Positions 16,637 to 26,000 are shown, counted from the stretch's first letter. The stretch: 64,000 bases of DNA from Lachnospiraceae bacterium (GCA_017552985.1 JAFZNO010000015.1:1-64000); one strand, 5' to 3'. Numbers and translations are program-made. The notes: generated by a model not told the origin, from the sequence alone.

Positions 16637-18772
16637 ATGGAGATCGCGAAGAACAAGGAAAAAGTGCAGGAATACCGCGAACGGGCAAAGCAGCTTGTAG
16701 CGCAGATGACACTGGAGGAGAAGGTAGGGCAAACGCTGAACTGGGCGCCTGCGGTAGAACGGCTTGGCATTAAGGCATACAACTGGTGGAATGAGGCACT
16801 GCACGGCGTTGCGCGCGCAGGGGTGGCAACGGTTTTCCCGCAGTCCATTGGTCTTGCCGCAACCTTTGACGAGGACCTGATCGAGGAAGTGGCTGACGCC
16901 ATCTCCACCGAGGGCCGCGCAAAGTTCAACATGCAGCAAAAATATGGCGATACCGACATTTATAAGGGTTTGACCTTCTGGTCTCCCAACGTAAATATTT
17001 TCCGTGACCCCCGTTGGGGCCGCGGCCACGAGACCTTGGGAGAGGATCCCTATCTGACCTCCCGCCTTGGCGTGCGTTTCGTGGAAGGCATTCAGGGGCA
17101 TGACGAAAATTACCTGAAGGCAGCGGCATGTGCGAAGCACTTTGCGGTGCACAGCGGTCCCGAGGACATACGTCACAGCTTTGATGCCATTGCAACCAAG
17201 CAGGACATGGCGGAGACTTATCTGCCTGCGTTCAAGGCCTGTGTTCAGGAGGCTGGCGTGGAAGCGGTCATGGGCGCGTACAACCGTACCAACGGCGAGC
17301 CTTGCTGCGGCAGCAAGACGTTGCTAAAGGACATCCTTCGCGATGAGTGGGGCTTTAACGGTCACGTGACCAGCGATTGCTGGGCGATCAAGGATTTCCA
17401 CGAGGGACATCACGTAACCGAGACCCCCGTGGAATCCGTGGCACTTGCCATGAACAACGGCTGTGACCTCAACTGCGGTAACCTCTTTGCCTATCTGAAG
17501 CAGGCGGTGGAGGAAGGCATGGTGGATGAGAGCCGTCTGGACGAGGCTCTGGTAAATCTCTTTACCACCCGCATGAAGCTTGGCGTATTTGACGAAAAGG
17601 GAAAGAATCCCTTTGACGAGATTGATTATACGGAAGTTGACACAAGGGAGATGCAGGCACTCAACAGAAAGGTTGCCGAAAAGTGCGTTGTCCTTTTGAA
17701 GAATGAGAATCAGACGCTTCCCCTTGACAAGAAGGCAATCAAGACCGTTGGCGTGATCGGACCGAATGCCAACAACAGAAGGGCTTTGGTCGGCAACTAC
17801 GAGGGAACCGCTTCCCGTTACTGGACGGTTCTGGAAGGTATCCAGGAGTACCTTGGGGATGACGTCCGCGTGATGGCCAGCGAGGGTTGCCACCTTTGCC
17901 ATAAGAAGTCCCAGGGACTTGGCCAGGAGGATGACAGAATCTCGGAAGTAAAGGGCGTTTGTGAGGCAAGTGACGTGATCATCGCCGTGATGGGTCTGGA
18001 TTCCGGACTGGAAGGCGAAGAGGGCGACCAGGGCAACGAATATGCGTCCGGCGACAAGCCGAATTTGGAGCTTCCCGGCCTGCAGCAGCACGTGCTTGAG
18101 ACCATCTGCTCCTTTGGAAAACCCGTGGTTCTCGTGCTTCTCTCTGGTTCCGCGCTTGCGGTAAATTGGGCAGACCAGAACGTACCCGCGATCATTCAGG
18201 GCTGGTATCCCGGTGCACAGGGCGGCCGCGCGATCGCGGACCTGCTCTTTGGCGAAAAGAACCCTGAAGGAAAGCTTCCCGTGACCTTCTACAAGTCCAC
18301 GGATGACCTTCCTGAGTTTACGGATTATTCCATGAAGGGCAGAACCTACCGCTACATGCAGCAGGATGCACTGTATCCCTTCGGATATGGCTTGTCCTAT
18401 ACGGATTTCGAATATTCGAACGTAAGCGTGACCGCAGAGAATGCGGGCGCGGACGGTGCTACCGTCACCGCCACCGTGAAGAACGTTGGCAAGATGGCCG
18501 GCGGCGAGACCGTTCAAGTTTACGTAAAGGTTTGCAAGGATGGAACGCCCAACGCACAGTTAAAGGGCATCAAGAAGCTTCACCTGCAGCCCGGCGAGAG
18601 CGCAGACGTAAAGATCAAGCTTTCCCGCGAAGCGCTGGGGGCATTTGATGAGAACGGCGTTCTACAGGTTGGCGGCGAGGTGAAGGTTTACGTGGGCGGT
18701 CAGGCTCCTGACGCCAGAAGCGAAAAGCTCACCGGCAAAAAGGATGCGGAATTTGTGCTGACCATCTGCTAA
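16637..18772 (+). CDS. Glycoside hydrolase family 3 beta-glycosidase
   Basis: 711 residues, no signal peptide, so it acts inside the cell on imported oligosaccharides. Family 3 features are YNWWNEALHGVA, CAKHFAVHSGPE, and GHVTSDCWAIKDF with the nucleophile Asp near residue 244. The second alpha/beta domain carries GLEGEEGD. The C-terminal fibronectin-III-like domain begins around YPFGYGLSYTDFEYS. The NWWNEALHG start is common in beta-xylosidase-type members, but beta-glucosidase cannot be excluded. ATG 16637 is chosen over the TTG at 16619 because GGAGGGG sits five bases upstream. It is a single-gene unit with its own terminator. Confidence 0.9.
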   Translation: MEIAKNKEKVQEYRERAKQLVAQMTLEEKVGQTLNWAPAVERLGIKAYNWWNEALHGVARAGVATVFPQSIGLAATFDEDLIEEVADAISTEGRAKFNMQQKYGDTDIYKGLTFWSPNVNIFRDPRWGRGHETLGEDPYLTSRLGVRFVEGIQGHDENYLKAAACAKHFAVHSGPEDIRHSFDAIATKQDMAETYLPAFKACVQEAGVEAVMGAYNRTNGEPCCGSKTLLKDILRDEWGFNGHVTSDCWAIKDFHEGHHVTETPVESVALAMNNGCDLNCGNLFAYLKQAVEEGMVDESRLDEALVNLFTTRMKLGVFDEKGKNPFDEIDYTEVDTREMQALNRKVAEKCVVLLKNENQTLPLDKKAIKTVGVIGPNANNRRALVGNYEGTASRYWTVLEGIQEYLGDDVRVMASEGCHLCHKKSQGLGQEDDRISEVKGVCEASDVIIAVMGLDSGLEGEEGDQGNEYASGDKPNLELPGLQQHVLETICSFGKPVVLVLLSGSALAVNWADQNVPAIIQGWYPGAQGGRAIADLLFGEKNPEGKLPVTFYKSTDDLPEFTDYSMKGRTYRYMQQDALYPFGYGLSYTDFEYSNVSVTAENAGADGATVTATVKNVGKMAGGETVQVYVKVCKDGTPNAQLKGIKKLHLQPGESADVKIKLSREALGAFDENGVLQVGGEVKVYVGGQAPDARSEKLTGKKDAEFVLTIC

Positions 18773-18798
18773 AACCGGATAATGAAAGAAAAACCAGA

Positions 18799-18829
18799 GG
18801 CGTCTGACGATGGGTCAGGCGCCTTTTTT
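18799..18829 (+). terminator. Terminator of the GH3 gene
   Basis: GGCGTCTGAC (18799-18808) pairs with GTCAGGCGCC (18814-18823) with one G-U pair, then six T. Confidence 0.9.
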
Positions 18830-18876
18830 CGTGCCGGGGAGCCCTCCAGAGTAGACGTAAACGCCGAAAGTGACTA

Positions 18877-18905
18877 TTGAGACGGATATTTTTTTGTGCT
18901 ACAAT
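18877..18905 (+). promoter_or_regulatory. Promoter of the channel operon
   Basis: TTGAGA (18877-18882) and TACAAT (18900-18905) with a 17-bp spacer. Confidence 0.6.
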
Positions 18906-18964
18906 GTACAATATCGAAGATCAAAATGACTGATCGAGGACTCAAGATGGGGTGGGGATGACGC

Positions 18965-20113
18965 ATGAAAAAAATAGGCAAGCACGTTCTTGCGTTTTTT
19001 AAGCTCATACATTTGCATACAATTTTGCTGATCCTTGCGATGTATCTTTTGCTCTGTTTTTTCTGCTTTCTGGTGCTGAAAAACGAGGGCATGGAAACAC
19101 CTTTTTGGGACATCGTCGTGTTCAATCTCCTGGCGGTGACTGGCAATGATTACATGTACGTGGACAGTCCCTGGACCAGGGTGGCGGGCATTTTTGTCCT
19201 GATCCTTGGCATGATCGGACTATCCTCCGTCACTGGTTACGTATCGTCAGCTTTTGTGGCCAGACGGCTCAACATGGAGAGAGGGGTAAAAAAGATGCAG
19301 AACATGAAAGGACACATTATCATCTGTGGCTGGAAGAATGACGTAAAGATCCTCATCCAGGGGATCATGCGAAAGAATAAAGACCTGAAGCTTTCCGACA
19401 TTATTTTGATCAATAATGCGGATGACGTAAAGCTGCAAAGCCTGCGCGACGATCAGGAATTGAAGGGCTTAAACCTTCTGCGCGGTGACTTTACCGAGGA
19501 ACAAACCCTCTTGAACGCAAACGTGAAGGAAGCCTCCAAGATCCTGATCATCGGTGAAAATCAGGATAACTTAGATGACGAGCTGGTGGACTCCCGCGTG
19601 TTTGTCGGAGCGCTTTTGGTCCGGAAGCTCAATGCAAAATGTCATATCTGCGCAGAGGTGAAAACGGAGCGCTACAAGAATTATCTGGAGAGCCAGAATT
19701 GCGCTGAAGTGGTATACGTGGACGAGTATACCAGATATATTTTAACAACCTCCACGAATTACAGCGGCATGTCCAAGGTCATGTCCTCCTTCCTGGATAA
19801 CGGTGACGGCGTGTCCGTGCAGATCGCGCCCATCACGGAAAAATGGTTTGGAAAGACCTACGGCGAGCTGTTCCAGTGGTATAAGAAAGAACAAAACATC
19901 CTGCTCCTCGGCATCCTGGAGAACATGGGCGTCGAGAAGGAGTTAAAGCATCAGATCCTTTCTGAGGCACAAAAATCCACGAACTATGGTGAGATCATTC
20001 AGCGGCTGAAATCCGTAAAGACCATGGAGACGAATTGTCCGCACTTGAATCCTTCGGACGATTACGTGCTTGACCGCAACATGGGGGCCATTATCCTTGG
20101 CGATGAAATTTAG
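18965..20113 (+). CDS. Two-TM ion channel with RCK (TrkA-N) domain and non-canonical filter
   Basis: 382 residues. TM1 is at about 15-38, a pore-loop region at 45-66 and TM2 at 68-92. An RCK/TrkA-N domain starts at HIIICGWKNDVKIL (near residue 116), in the style of MthK and Kch. The family filter is usually TVGYGD. Here the pore reads AVTGNDYMYVD, so only part of the signature remains and ion selectivity is uncertain. The RCK domain has a nucleotide or ligand fold and a C-terminal subdomain. The next gene encodes a lone cyclic-nucleotide-binding domain, so the two may form a split ligand-gated channel. ATG 18965 follows a GGGGTGGGG stretch. Confidence 0.82.
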   Translation: MKKIGKHVLAFFKLIHLHTILLILAMYLLLCFFCFLVLKNEGMETPFWDIVVFNLLAVTGNDYMYVDSPWTRVAGIFVLILGMIGLSSVTGYVSSAFVARRLNMERGVKKMQNMKGHIIICGWKNDVKILIQGIMRKNKDLKLSDIILINNADDVKLQSLRDDQELKGLNLLRGDFTEEQTLLNANVKEASKILIIGENQDNLDDELVDSRVFVGALLVRKLNAKCHICAEVKTERYKNYLESQNCAEVVYVDEYTRYILTTSTNYSGMSKVMSSFLDNGDGVSVQIAPITEKWFGKTYGELFQWYKKEQNILLLGILENMGVEKELKHQILSEAQKSTNYGEIIQRLKSVKTMETNCPHLNPSDDYVLDRNMGAIILGDEI

Positions 20114-20169
20114 CGGATGAAACGGAGAGAAATTAGCGCGAAGCAATCTGGTTTCAGAAAGGAAAGGAC

Positions 20170-20652
20170 ATGGATTACTTAAAAAAACTTCGGGAATTTC
20201 CCCTTTTGGCGAAGATCAGGGATGAAGACATAAAGATTCTGTCAGGGCTCCTTCAGGTGCATAAAACGCAGGCTGGAGAGGACGTGATCACGGAGGGCGA
20301 CACGGGCTCGGAAATGTACATTTTGATCGAGGGCACCGTGGACGTCATCAAGACGACGGTCTTTGGAGACAAGTTTGTCGTTGCGACGTTGTCCGCGGAG
20401 AATCATTGCGTATTCGGCGAGATGGCCATGGTGGACAATGACAAACGATCCGCCACCGTCAAGGCAAAAACGGCTTGCACGACGCTTTCCATTGATCACA
20501 AAAGCTTTGAAAAGTTTTGTGACGAGCACCCCCAGAGCGGCGTGGAACTGCTTCGCCTCATCAGCACGAATCTGGTGAGAAACATCCGCACGGAAAACAA
20601 TAACCTAAAGATGGTTTATCAGGCATTGATCGAAGAGATAGAGACAAATTAA
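20170..20652 (+). CDS. Stand-alone cyclic nucleotide-binding domain protein
   Basis: 160 residues consisting of one CNMP-binding fold plus a C-terminal helix. The phosphate-binding cassette is intact: FGEMAMVDNDKRSATV with GE and RSA (near residues 84-99). The upstream beta-barrel has GDTGSEMYILIEGTVDVI. There is no helix-turn-helix, so it is not a CRP-type transcription factor. It lies 56 bp after the channel gene in the same direction and may bind the channel's RCK ring in trans. Which nucleotide it binds cannot be told from sequence. Confidence 0.85.
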   Translation: MDYLKKLREFPLLAKIRDEDIKILSGLLQVHKTQAGEDVITEGDTGSEMYILIEGTVDVIKTTVFGDKFVVATLSAENHCVFGEMAMVDNDKRSATVKAKTACTTLSIDHKSFEKFCDEHPQSGVELLRLISTNLVRNIRTENNNLKMVYQALIEEIETN

Positions 20653-20711
20653 ACGCGCGGTGCGTTACGGATCCTAAGATAAAATGACGGAAGGAAAGGA
20701 GAAAAGGTAGC

Positions 20712-21407
20712 ATGGCGATCATTCAGATGACGGACGAAGAAAAGGCACTTCTGGATTTGGCATATACGGACGGGGAACGCATTTTGGAGGGAAAGCTTTT
20801 TGACTATCAGGAAAAGGCGCTGGCGGAGCTTCGCGCCTGCAAGGAATACCTTAAGAGCAGATATCCCAAGGAAGAATTCAGGATCATTTCTTTTCAGCCT
20901 TCTTCGCAGAAGGGATGTGTTGCGTTGCAGTTTGTCCAGCCGGGATTGGAGTCGACGGAATATCTTCTGAAATACGAAAACGGACAGTACGTGGATAATT
21001 TTTATGACGTGCCCTTCGAGAGGGAATATGACGCCTTAGTCGAGGAAATCTTGAAGGAGGGCGGCATTGACGCAAGGGTTTATACGACCTTTCCCTTCCT
21101 GATTGGTGAAGAAATTCACTCGGGACGGGATCTGATGGAGCATCGCCCGCATCTCGGACGAATCATGCAACTCTTTCTGCCCGTGGACAAGCTGCCAAGC
21201 TATGAAGAGGCTGAGGCCATGGCAGGGAGGGTACAAAGACTTTTTGAAGAGAAGGACGTCTATGGAAGCGGCATTGTTTTCTATCTCCGCGGCCTGGATG
21301 ACGCGGAAACAAAAAACGTGCTGGAATTGAATGCTTACGCGAGAAACCGGAAAAATGCAGGCAACATTATCAGTGCCGGATTCCGATGCTTTCACGTGAA
21401 GGAATAA
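20712..21407 (+). CDS. Unknown 231-residue protein
   Basis: No family was recognised. The protein is soluble, mixed alpha/beta and acidic, without a signal peptide. ATG 20712 has AAGGAAAGGAG upstream. It ends 17 bp before the hydrolase-ligase gene, so the two are co-transcribed. Motifs such as FLRGLDDAETKN do not point to an enzyme class. A role linked to the following fused enzyme is possible, but nothing in the sequence shows it. Confidence 0.55.
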   Translation: MAIIQMTDEEKALLDLAYTDGERILEGKLFDYQEKALAELRACKEYLKSRYPKEEFRIISFQPSSQKGCVALQFVQPGLESTEYLLKYENGQYVDNFYDVPFEREYDALVEEILKEGGIDARVYTTFPFLIGEEIHSGRDLMEHRPHLGRIMQLFLPVDKLPSYEEAEAMAGRVQRLFEEKDVYGSGIVFYLRGLDDAETKNVLELNAYARNRKNAGNIISAGFRCFHVKE

Positions 21408-21424
21408 GCGAGGAGAAAAAAACG

Positions 21425-23863
21425 ATGCTGTACAAGATGGATGAATTGCTTCTTTTGGAGCTGTTAACCTACCTGCCGGATAAATTTCCCTTTGTCTCCG
21501 TGCTGGGCGCGGATGACCGTACCGTCAGGGAATACATTTACGGAATTGACGTTGCAAAGATCGAGGATGACGTGGTCTATAATTCCTGCATGAATGGTTT
21601 TGATTGGAAAAACATCATCATGGCTTGGGAGAAAAAACCAAACATCCTGGACGCATATATCGTTGAGCCGCATTTGGATACCGCATACGGCGGCGGAGGA
21701 GGTATTTCTGCCGTTTTCATCAATGAAAAGACCAAGGAGGCCGTGGTTGCCTTCCGCGGTACGGCAAGCAATGAGTGGGTCGATGATTTTGTCGGGGCGA
21801 ATCAGGTGGATTCCCTCCAGCAGATCAATGCCATGGAGTGGTATAAGAGCGTCTATGAAAAGCTCCACTTGGAAGACTATACGGTGACCATCATCGGACA
21901 CTCCAAGGGTGGAAACAAAGCGAAATACATCACCATCCTAAACGATACGCCGGAGCGCTGCGTATCCTTTGACGGCCAGGGTTTTTCGGATGAATTCATC
22001 GAGCATTACAAGAAGAGGATCCAAAAGCGCCAGGGCATCATCGAGAACCATAACATTGACTTTGACTACGTTAACATTCTCATGAATGACGTGGGAAAGA
22101 GAACCTATTACGTGGGTTATGACTACGGCAAGTTTGGATTTGCCGAGAGCCACAGCCCCAACACGTTCTTTGACTTTGGCGAGAACGGGGAATATAAGAT
22201 GCGCGTGAATCCCAATGGACAGCGCCCGGAGATGCAGATCATGGATCAGTTTATCAACAGCATGATCCGTTCCGGCGTCAGCGCGAAGGAACAGGCGGAG
22301 ACGAACCGTTTGGTCGGCATTCTCGTGGAGAAGGCCTTTGCCATTGGCAAGGAAAACACCGTTACGGAGTATATCAATCTTCTTTGCGACCTGGTGGGAG
22401 ACCCCACGTACTCCGACAACACCGCTTACCTGTTGGCCTTTGTCATCAAGTATTCCCGCCAGAATACGGATTTCCTGAAGGCATTGAAGGACATCATGCT
22501 GAACTTCAAGATGGAGGGCGCGGTCAAGGTCATTGAAATGTTTGACGATCTCGTGACCTCGAAGAAACTGAATGCCATCATCGATCTTTCCAACTTCTTG
22601 ATCATGCACGTCAATGGCATCGTGGTGAAGCAGGTCCAGAACGTATGCAAAAAGAAATATGGCATTGAGCTTACGGCGGAGCAGGTTCGCGGCGTGCTGC
22701 AGATCGTGTGCATGACGAAGGAAATGCTGGGGACCCTCGAGCTTCAGATGGACGGTTCCGACGTGGTGGTCGAGGATGCGGTCGAAGAAACGAAATATGA
22801 ACTGCCGGCGAACATGAACGTGGTGGTTCTTGCGGGCGGTCTCTCCAACGAGAGAAACCTGTCGCTCAAGAGCGGTTACGTGGTTTCGAAGGTGCTGGCG
22901 GAGAAAGGGCATAACGTGATCCTGCTGGATGCCTACATGGGTTATGACGAGCAGGAGATGATCATTCCGAATGCGTTTGAGGATCCCGTAAAATATTCCC
23001 TGGAGCCCCAGAACATTCCGGACGACATCCCGGACCTCTGGGCAGTCAGAAAGCGCAGAAAGGATCAGTCCGGTGCTTACTTTGGACCGAACGTGCTTCA
23101 GATCTGCCGTCAGGCCGACCTGGTATTTATTGCGCTGCACGGTGCCAGCGGCGAGAACGGAAAGGTCCAGGCGACGTTTGATCTCTTGGGCATTCAGTAT
23201 ACCGGATGTGATTACTTCTCCTCGGCAGTATCCTCCAATAAGTCCGTGGCGAAGCAGCTTTTGGAAGAGGCGGGCATTCCCGTGCCGAAGGGCTTCTGTG
23301 CCTATAAGAATGAGGAAATTGGCGATCCGGAGGAATTTGGACTTTCCTATCCCGTGATCGTAAAGCCCAACAACGGAGGCATTGGTCTTGGCATCTCCGT
23401 TGCCAATGACAAGAATTCCTACCTGAAGGCCCTGAAGGAAGCATTCCGTTGGGAGGGCGAGATCATTGTGGAAGAGTACGTGGCGGGCCGTGAGTTTGCC
23501 GTGGGTAGCGTTGCCGGCAAGGCATTCCCCGTGATCGAAGTGCTTCCGCTGGAGACCAGAAACAAGGAAGTGGGCATGACCCTTCGGGGCGAAGAACTGC
23601 AAAAGTGTCCCGCAGACATTCCGGAAGAGCTTGCCAAGAAGCTTCGCGAGACGGCGGAGAAGGTTTCAAGCGTGTTGGGCGTACTGGCATATTCCAAGGT
23701 GGATTTCATCGTCAGGGAGGACGGTTCCTTCGTATGTCTGGAATGCGATTCCCTGCCCCAGCTCTATCAGGACGCGCACTTAGTTTTGGAGGCAAAGGCA
23801 GCAGGCGTATCCTTCGGGGATCTGTGTGACAAGATCATGGAGCTGAGCCTTCGGAAGAAGTAA
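21425..23863 (+). CDS. Fused alpha/beta-hydrolase (Mbeg1/lipase-like) and D-Ala-D-Ala ligase-like ATP-grasp
   Basis: 812 residues. The first about 280 form an alpha/beta-hydrolase of the Mbeg1/DUF2974 type: VVAFRGTASNEWVDD, then the nucleophile elbow GHSKGGNKAKY near residues 159-169, and SFDGQGFSDEF. A helical linker covers about 280-450. From about residue 460 a D-alanine-D-alanine ligase-like ATP-grasp begins at MNVVVLAGGLSNERNLSLKS. It continues with FIALHGASGENG, PVIVKPNNGGIGLG and SKVDFIVREDGSFVCLECD. Usual Ddl features such as HG-GE and the E-x-N end are partly changed (LECDSLP), so the substrate may differ. ATG 21425 has GAGGAG eight bases upstream; a 21386 start overlaps the previous gene. 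Confidence 0.82.
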   Translation: MLYKMDELLLLELLTYLPDKFPFVSVLGADDRTVREYIYGIDVAKIEDDVVYNSCMNGFDWKNIIMAWEKKPNILDAYIVEPHLDTAYGGGGGISAVFINEKTKEAVVAFRGTASNEWVDDFVGANQVDSLQQINAMEWYKSVYEKLHLEDYTVTIIGHSKGGNKAKYITILNDTPERCVSFDGQGFSDEFIEHYKKRIQKRQGIIENHNIDFDYVNILMNDVGKRTYYVGYDYGKFGFAESHSPNTFFDFGENGEYKMRVNPNGQRPEMQIMDQFINSMIRSGVSAKEQAETNRLVGILVEKAFAIGKENTVTEYINLLCDLVGDPTYSDNTAYLLAFVIKYSRQNTDFLKALKDIMLNFKMEGAVKVIEMFDDLVTSKKLNAIIDLSNFLIMHVNGIVVKQVQNVCKKKYGIELTAEQVRGVLQIVCMTKEMLGTLELQMDGSDVVVEDAVEETKYELPANMNVVVLAGGLSNERNLSLKSGYVVSKVLAEKGHNVILLDAYMGYDEQEMIIPNAFEDPVKYSLEPQNIPDDIPDLWAVRKRRKDQSGAYFGPNVLQICRQADLVFIALHGASGENGKVQATFDLLGIQYTGCDYFSSAVSSNKSVAKQLLEEAGIPVPKGFCAYKNEEIGDPEEFGLSYPVIVKPNNGGIGLGISVANDKNSYLKALKEAFRWEGEIIVEEYVAGREFAVGSVAGKAFPVIEVLPLETRNKEVGMTLRGEELQKCPADIPEELAKKLRETAEKVSSVLGVLAYSKVDFIVREDGSFVCLECDSLPQLYQDAHLVLEAKAAGVSFGDLCDKIMELSLRKK

Positions 23864-23886
23864 AAATAAATATTTTTCAAAAAATG

Positions 23887-23918
23887 AAAAGGTCGCTTTC
23901 CGGGCGACCTTTTTTTTC
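23887..23918 (+). terminator. Terminator after the hydrolase-ligase gene
   Basis: AAAAGGTCGC (23887-23896) pairs with GCGACCTTTT (23904-23913) and the T-run continues to about 23918. Confidence 0.9.
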
Positions 23919-24030
23919 TTGCCTCGTGATATGATGAGCTCAGAAACAAGGAAGGACGTCCCGAAAGGCTAAGAGGACTAAGGTACCCGGCCGGGGACGG
24001 AAAGTGAAAATCAGAAAGGAGAACAAATTT

Positions 24031-24693
24031 ATGAAGAATTTAACTGAGCTCGTATTTGTACTGGACAGAAGCGGATCCATGAGAGGTTTGGAGAAGGATA
24101 CCATCGGCGGGTTTAACGGCATGATCGAGAAGCAGAAGAAGGAGGAGGGCGACGTGCTGGTTTCCGCAGTGCTTTTCGACGACAGGACGGAGGTTTTGTA
24201 CGATCGCGTGGACATTAAGACCATCGAGCCCATGAATGAGAAGCAGTACTACGTGCGCGGCTGTACGGCCCTTCTCGATGCGGTGGGCGGAGCCATCGAG
24301 CATATCAAGGAGGTGCGCAAGGAGGTTCCGAAGGAAGACCGCCCGGAAAAGACCATCTTCATCATCACGACGGATGGCATGGAGAACGCCAGCCAGAAGT
24401 ATTCCTACGATAAGGTAAAGAGCATGATCGAAAAGCGCAGGGCGAAGAATTGGGAGTTCATCTTCCTTGGCGCCAACATTGACGCTGCAAAGGAAGCGGG
24501 CCGCATGGGCATCCAGGCGAGCCGCGCCGTGAATTACAAGTGTGACGCCATGGGTACGGCGCTCAATTACTCCGTTCTGGAAAAGGCTGTCAGCAAAATG
24601 CGCAAATGTGGAAGCGCTCCTGCCATGAGTGCCATGATGGATGCGGAGGATTGCTTCCAGGAGATCCGCGAAGACTGTGCGAAGAGAAGCTGA
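24031..24693 (+). CDS. Stand-alone VWA domain protein
   Basis: 220 residues, essentially one von Willebrand A domain with an intact metal site: DRSGSM near residues 11-16, the threonine of GCTALLDAVGG, and TTDGMEN. The C-terminal region is short and Cys-containing (RKCGSAPAMSAMMDAEDCF). There is no signal peptide. ATG 24031 has GAAAGGAGA upstream; an upstream GTG at 24004 is less likely. It has its own terminator and no MoxR gene beside it, unlike the VWA gene at 4126. The function is unknown; such proteins usually scaffold complexes. Confidence 0.85.
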   Translation: MKNLTELVFVLDRSGSMRGLEKDTIGGFNGMIEKQKKEEGDVLVSAVLFDDRTEVLYDRVDIKTIEPMNEKQYYVRGCTALLDAVGGAIEHIKEVRKEVPKEDRPEKTIFIITTDGMENASQKYSYDKVKSMIEKRRAKNWEFIFLGANIDAAKEAGRMGIQASRAVNYKCDAMGTALNYSVLEKAVSKMRKCGSAPAMSAMMDAEDCFQEIREDCAKRS

Positions 24694-24742
24694 AACTTAA
24701 TAGGGACATGACGTCATGGAGTCAATTTACGGAAGCAAAAGA

Positions 24743-24769
24743 GGGAAACCGGAATGGTTTCCCTTTTTT
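24743..24769 (+). terminator. Terminator after the VWA gene
   Basis: GGGAAACC (24743-24750), GGAAT loop, GGTTTCCC (24756-24763), six T. The T-run merges into the -35 box of the next promoter. Confidence 0.9.
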
Positions 24770-24856
24770 GACGTATCAGGAAATGCGTGGTATAATTGAT
24801 TTACCAATGCGGTAAATCAAATTTGGCGCCGCTTAGCTGAAAACGCTTGGCGCCGC
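24768..24856 (+). promoter_or_regulatory. Promoter, operator dyad and direct repeats of the XRE-ImmA unit
   Basis: TTGACG (24768-24773) and TATAAT (24791-24796) with a 17-bp spacer. Directly after the -10 box is a perfect dyad TGATTTACC-AATGC-GGTAAATCA (24797-24819). Two copies of TTGGCGCCGC follow at 24823-24832 and 24847-24856. This position over the transcription start is expected for repression by the XRE domain of the first gene. Confidence 0.75.
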
Positions 24857-24877
24857 GAAAACTTGGATTAGAAGGAA

Positions 24878-25996
24878 ATGCCAGGGATGAAGAAGGAAAA
24901 AGACAGTGCTGATAAGGTGAACGAGAGTTCAAAAAATAACGCGAAAGAACTGCAGGACGTGCAGGTAAAGGCGCCTGGAAGCAAGATCCGCGAGGAGCTG
25001 CTTAGCCGAGGCATGTTGCAAAAGGAATTTGCCGTGCGCATGGGGATCACGGAAAAGCATCTGAGTAAGCTGATCAACGGAGAGGTTCTGCTCACGCCCA
25101 ACATAGCGACAAGACTCGCCACGGTGCTTGGGATCCCTGCATCCGTCTGGAGCGCGCTGGAGGCAGAGTATCGGGAAAGCCTTCTCCGCGCCCAGGCAGA
25201 GGAAGGATTGGAAAAGGACGTTGCGCTGGCGCAGTGCTTCCCCTATGCGGAAATGGCAAAGCTTGGCTGGGTTCCTGAGACAAGGTCCGCAAAGGAGAAG
25301 GCGAGAAACCTCCGCAACTTTTTTGAGGTGGTGGAGCTGTCGCTGGTTGAAAACTGGCAGCTGACCGGGTTTGCCGGAAAAGCATTGTCGGTGAGGGACG
25401 ACGATGACCTGACGCTGATGGCCTGGATGCAGGCGGCGAGGAAGATGTCGAGAAGTACGCCGTCCCAGCCCTTGAATCTAAAGGGCTTGGCTGATCTGGT
25501 GCAAAGGATTCCAGAGTGGACCACGGAGCGGATCAATGCCTTTATGCCGAAACTGGAAAAGGAGCTCGCCCAGATGGGCGTTGTGCTGGTCTTCCTGCCA
25601 AGGCTTCGCGGATTGACGATCCAATCCGCCACGTTTCCTTCCGGCAACAGGATCGTCATTGCCCTCACGGAAAAGAAAATGGACGATCATGAATTTTGTT
25701 CCAGATTGTTTCATGAATTAGCCCACGTGATCCTGGGACACGTATGGCAGGAGGAAGGGACCGTGGAACAGGATGAGCGCGACGCAAACCTGTGGGCGAG
25801 AAATACCCTTCTTCCACGAAAAGAATTTGATGCCTTCCGGCATGCAGGGAAGTTTACGGAGCAGAGCATCCTAAGCTTTGCCGCCGGGCAGGGGATCGCG
25901 CCCGGCATCCTGGTGGGAAGGCTTCAGTATGAGGGACTGATTGGCGGAGGAACGCTGAACCGCTTAAAACGAGAGATCGACGTACGGAAAGGGTAA
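24878..25996 (+). CDS. XRE regulator fused to ImmA/IrrE-type metallopeptidase
   Basis: 372 residues. An XRE-type helix-turn-helix lies at about residues 35-90 (LLSRGMLQKEFAVRMGITEKHLSKLINGEV), in the HigA/VapI style. The C-terminal half carries the ImmA/IrrE zinc protease motif HELAHVILGH near residue 278, and ERDANLWARN supplies a further likely ligand. Members of this family act as repressors that are cut or removed when a phage or DNA-damage signal appears. ATG 24878 has AGAAGGAA upstream. It lies four bases before the nuclease-helicase gene and probably controls it through the dyad at 24797. Confidence 0.88.
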   Translation: MPGMKKEKDSADKVNESSKNNAKELQDVQVKAPGSKIREELLSRGMLQKEFAVRMGITEKHLSKLINGEVLLTPNIATRLATVLGIPASVWSALEAEYRESLLRAQAEEGLEKDVALAQCFPYAEMAKLGWVPETRSAKEKARNLRNFFEVVELSLVENWQLTGFAGKALSVRDDDDLTLMAWMQAARKMSRSTPSQPLNLKGLADLVQRIPEWTTERINAFMPKLEKELAQMGVVLVFLPRLRGLTIQSATFPSGNRIVIALTEKKMDDHEFCSRLFHELAHVILGHVWQEEGTVEQDERDANLWARNTLLPRKEFDAFRHAGKFTEQSILSFAAGQGIAPGILVGRLQYEGLIGGGTLNRLKREIDVRKG

Positions 25997-26000
25997 GAAA

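Noticed and set aside
17324..18517. Long minus-strand frame inside the GH3 gene
   Set aside because: It is a shadow of the GH3 coding sequence with no recognisable protein features.
21938..23602. Long minus-strand frame inside the hydrolase-ligase gene
   Set aside because: It is fully antisense to a well-supported gene, lacks domain motifs, and reflects codon bias on the other strand.
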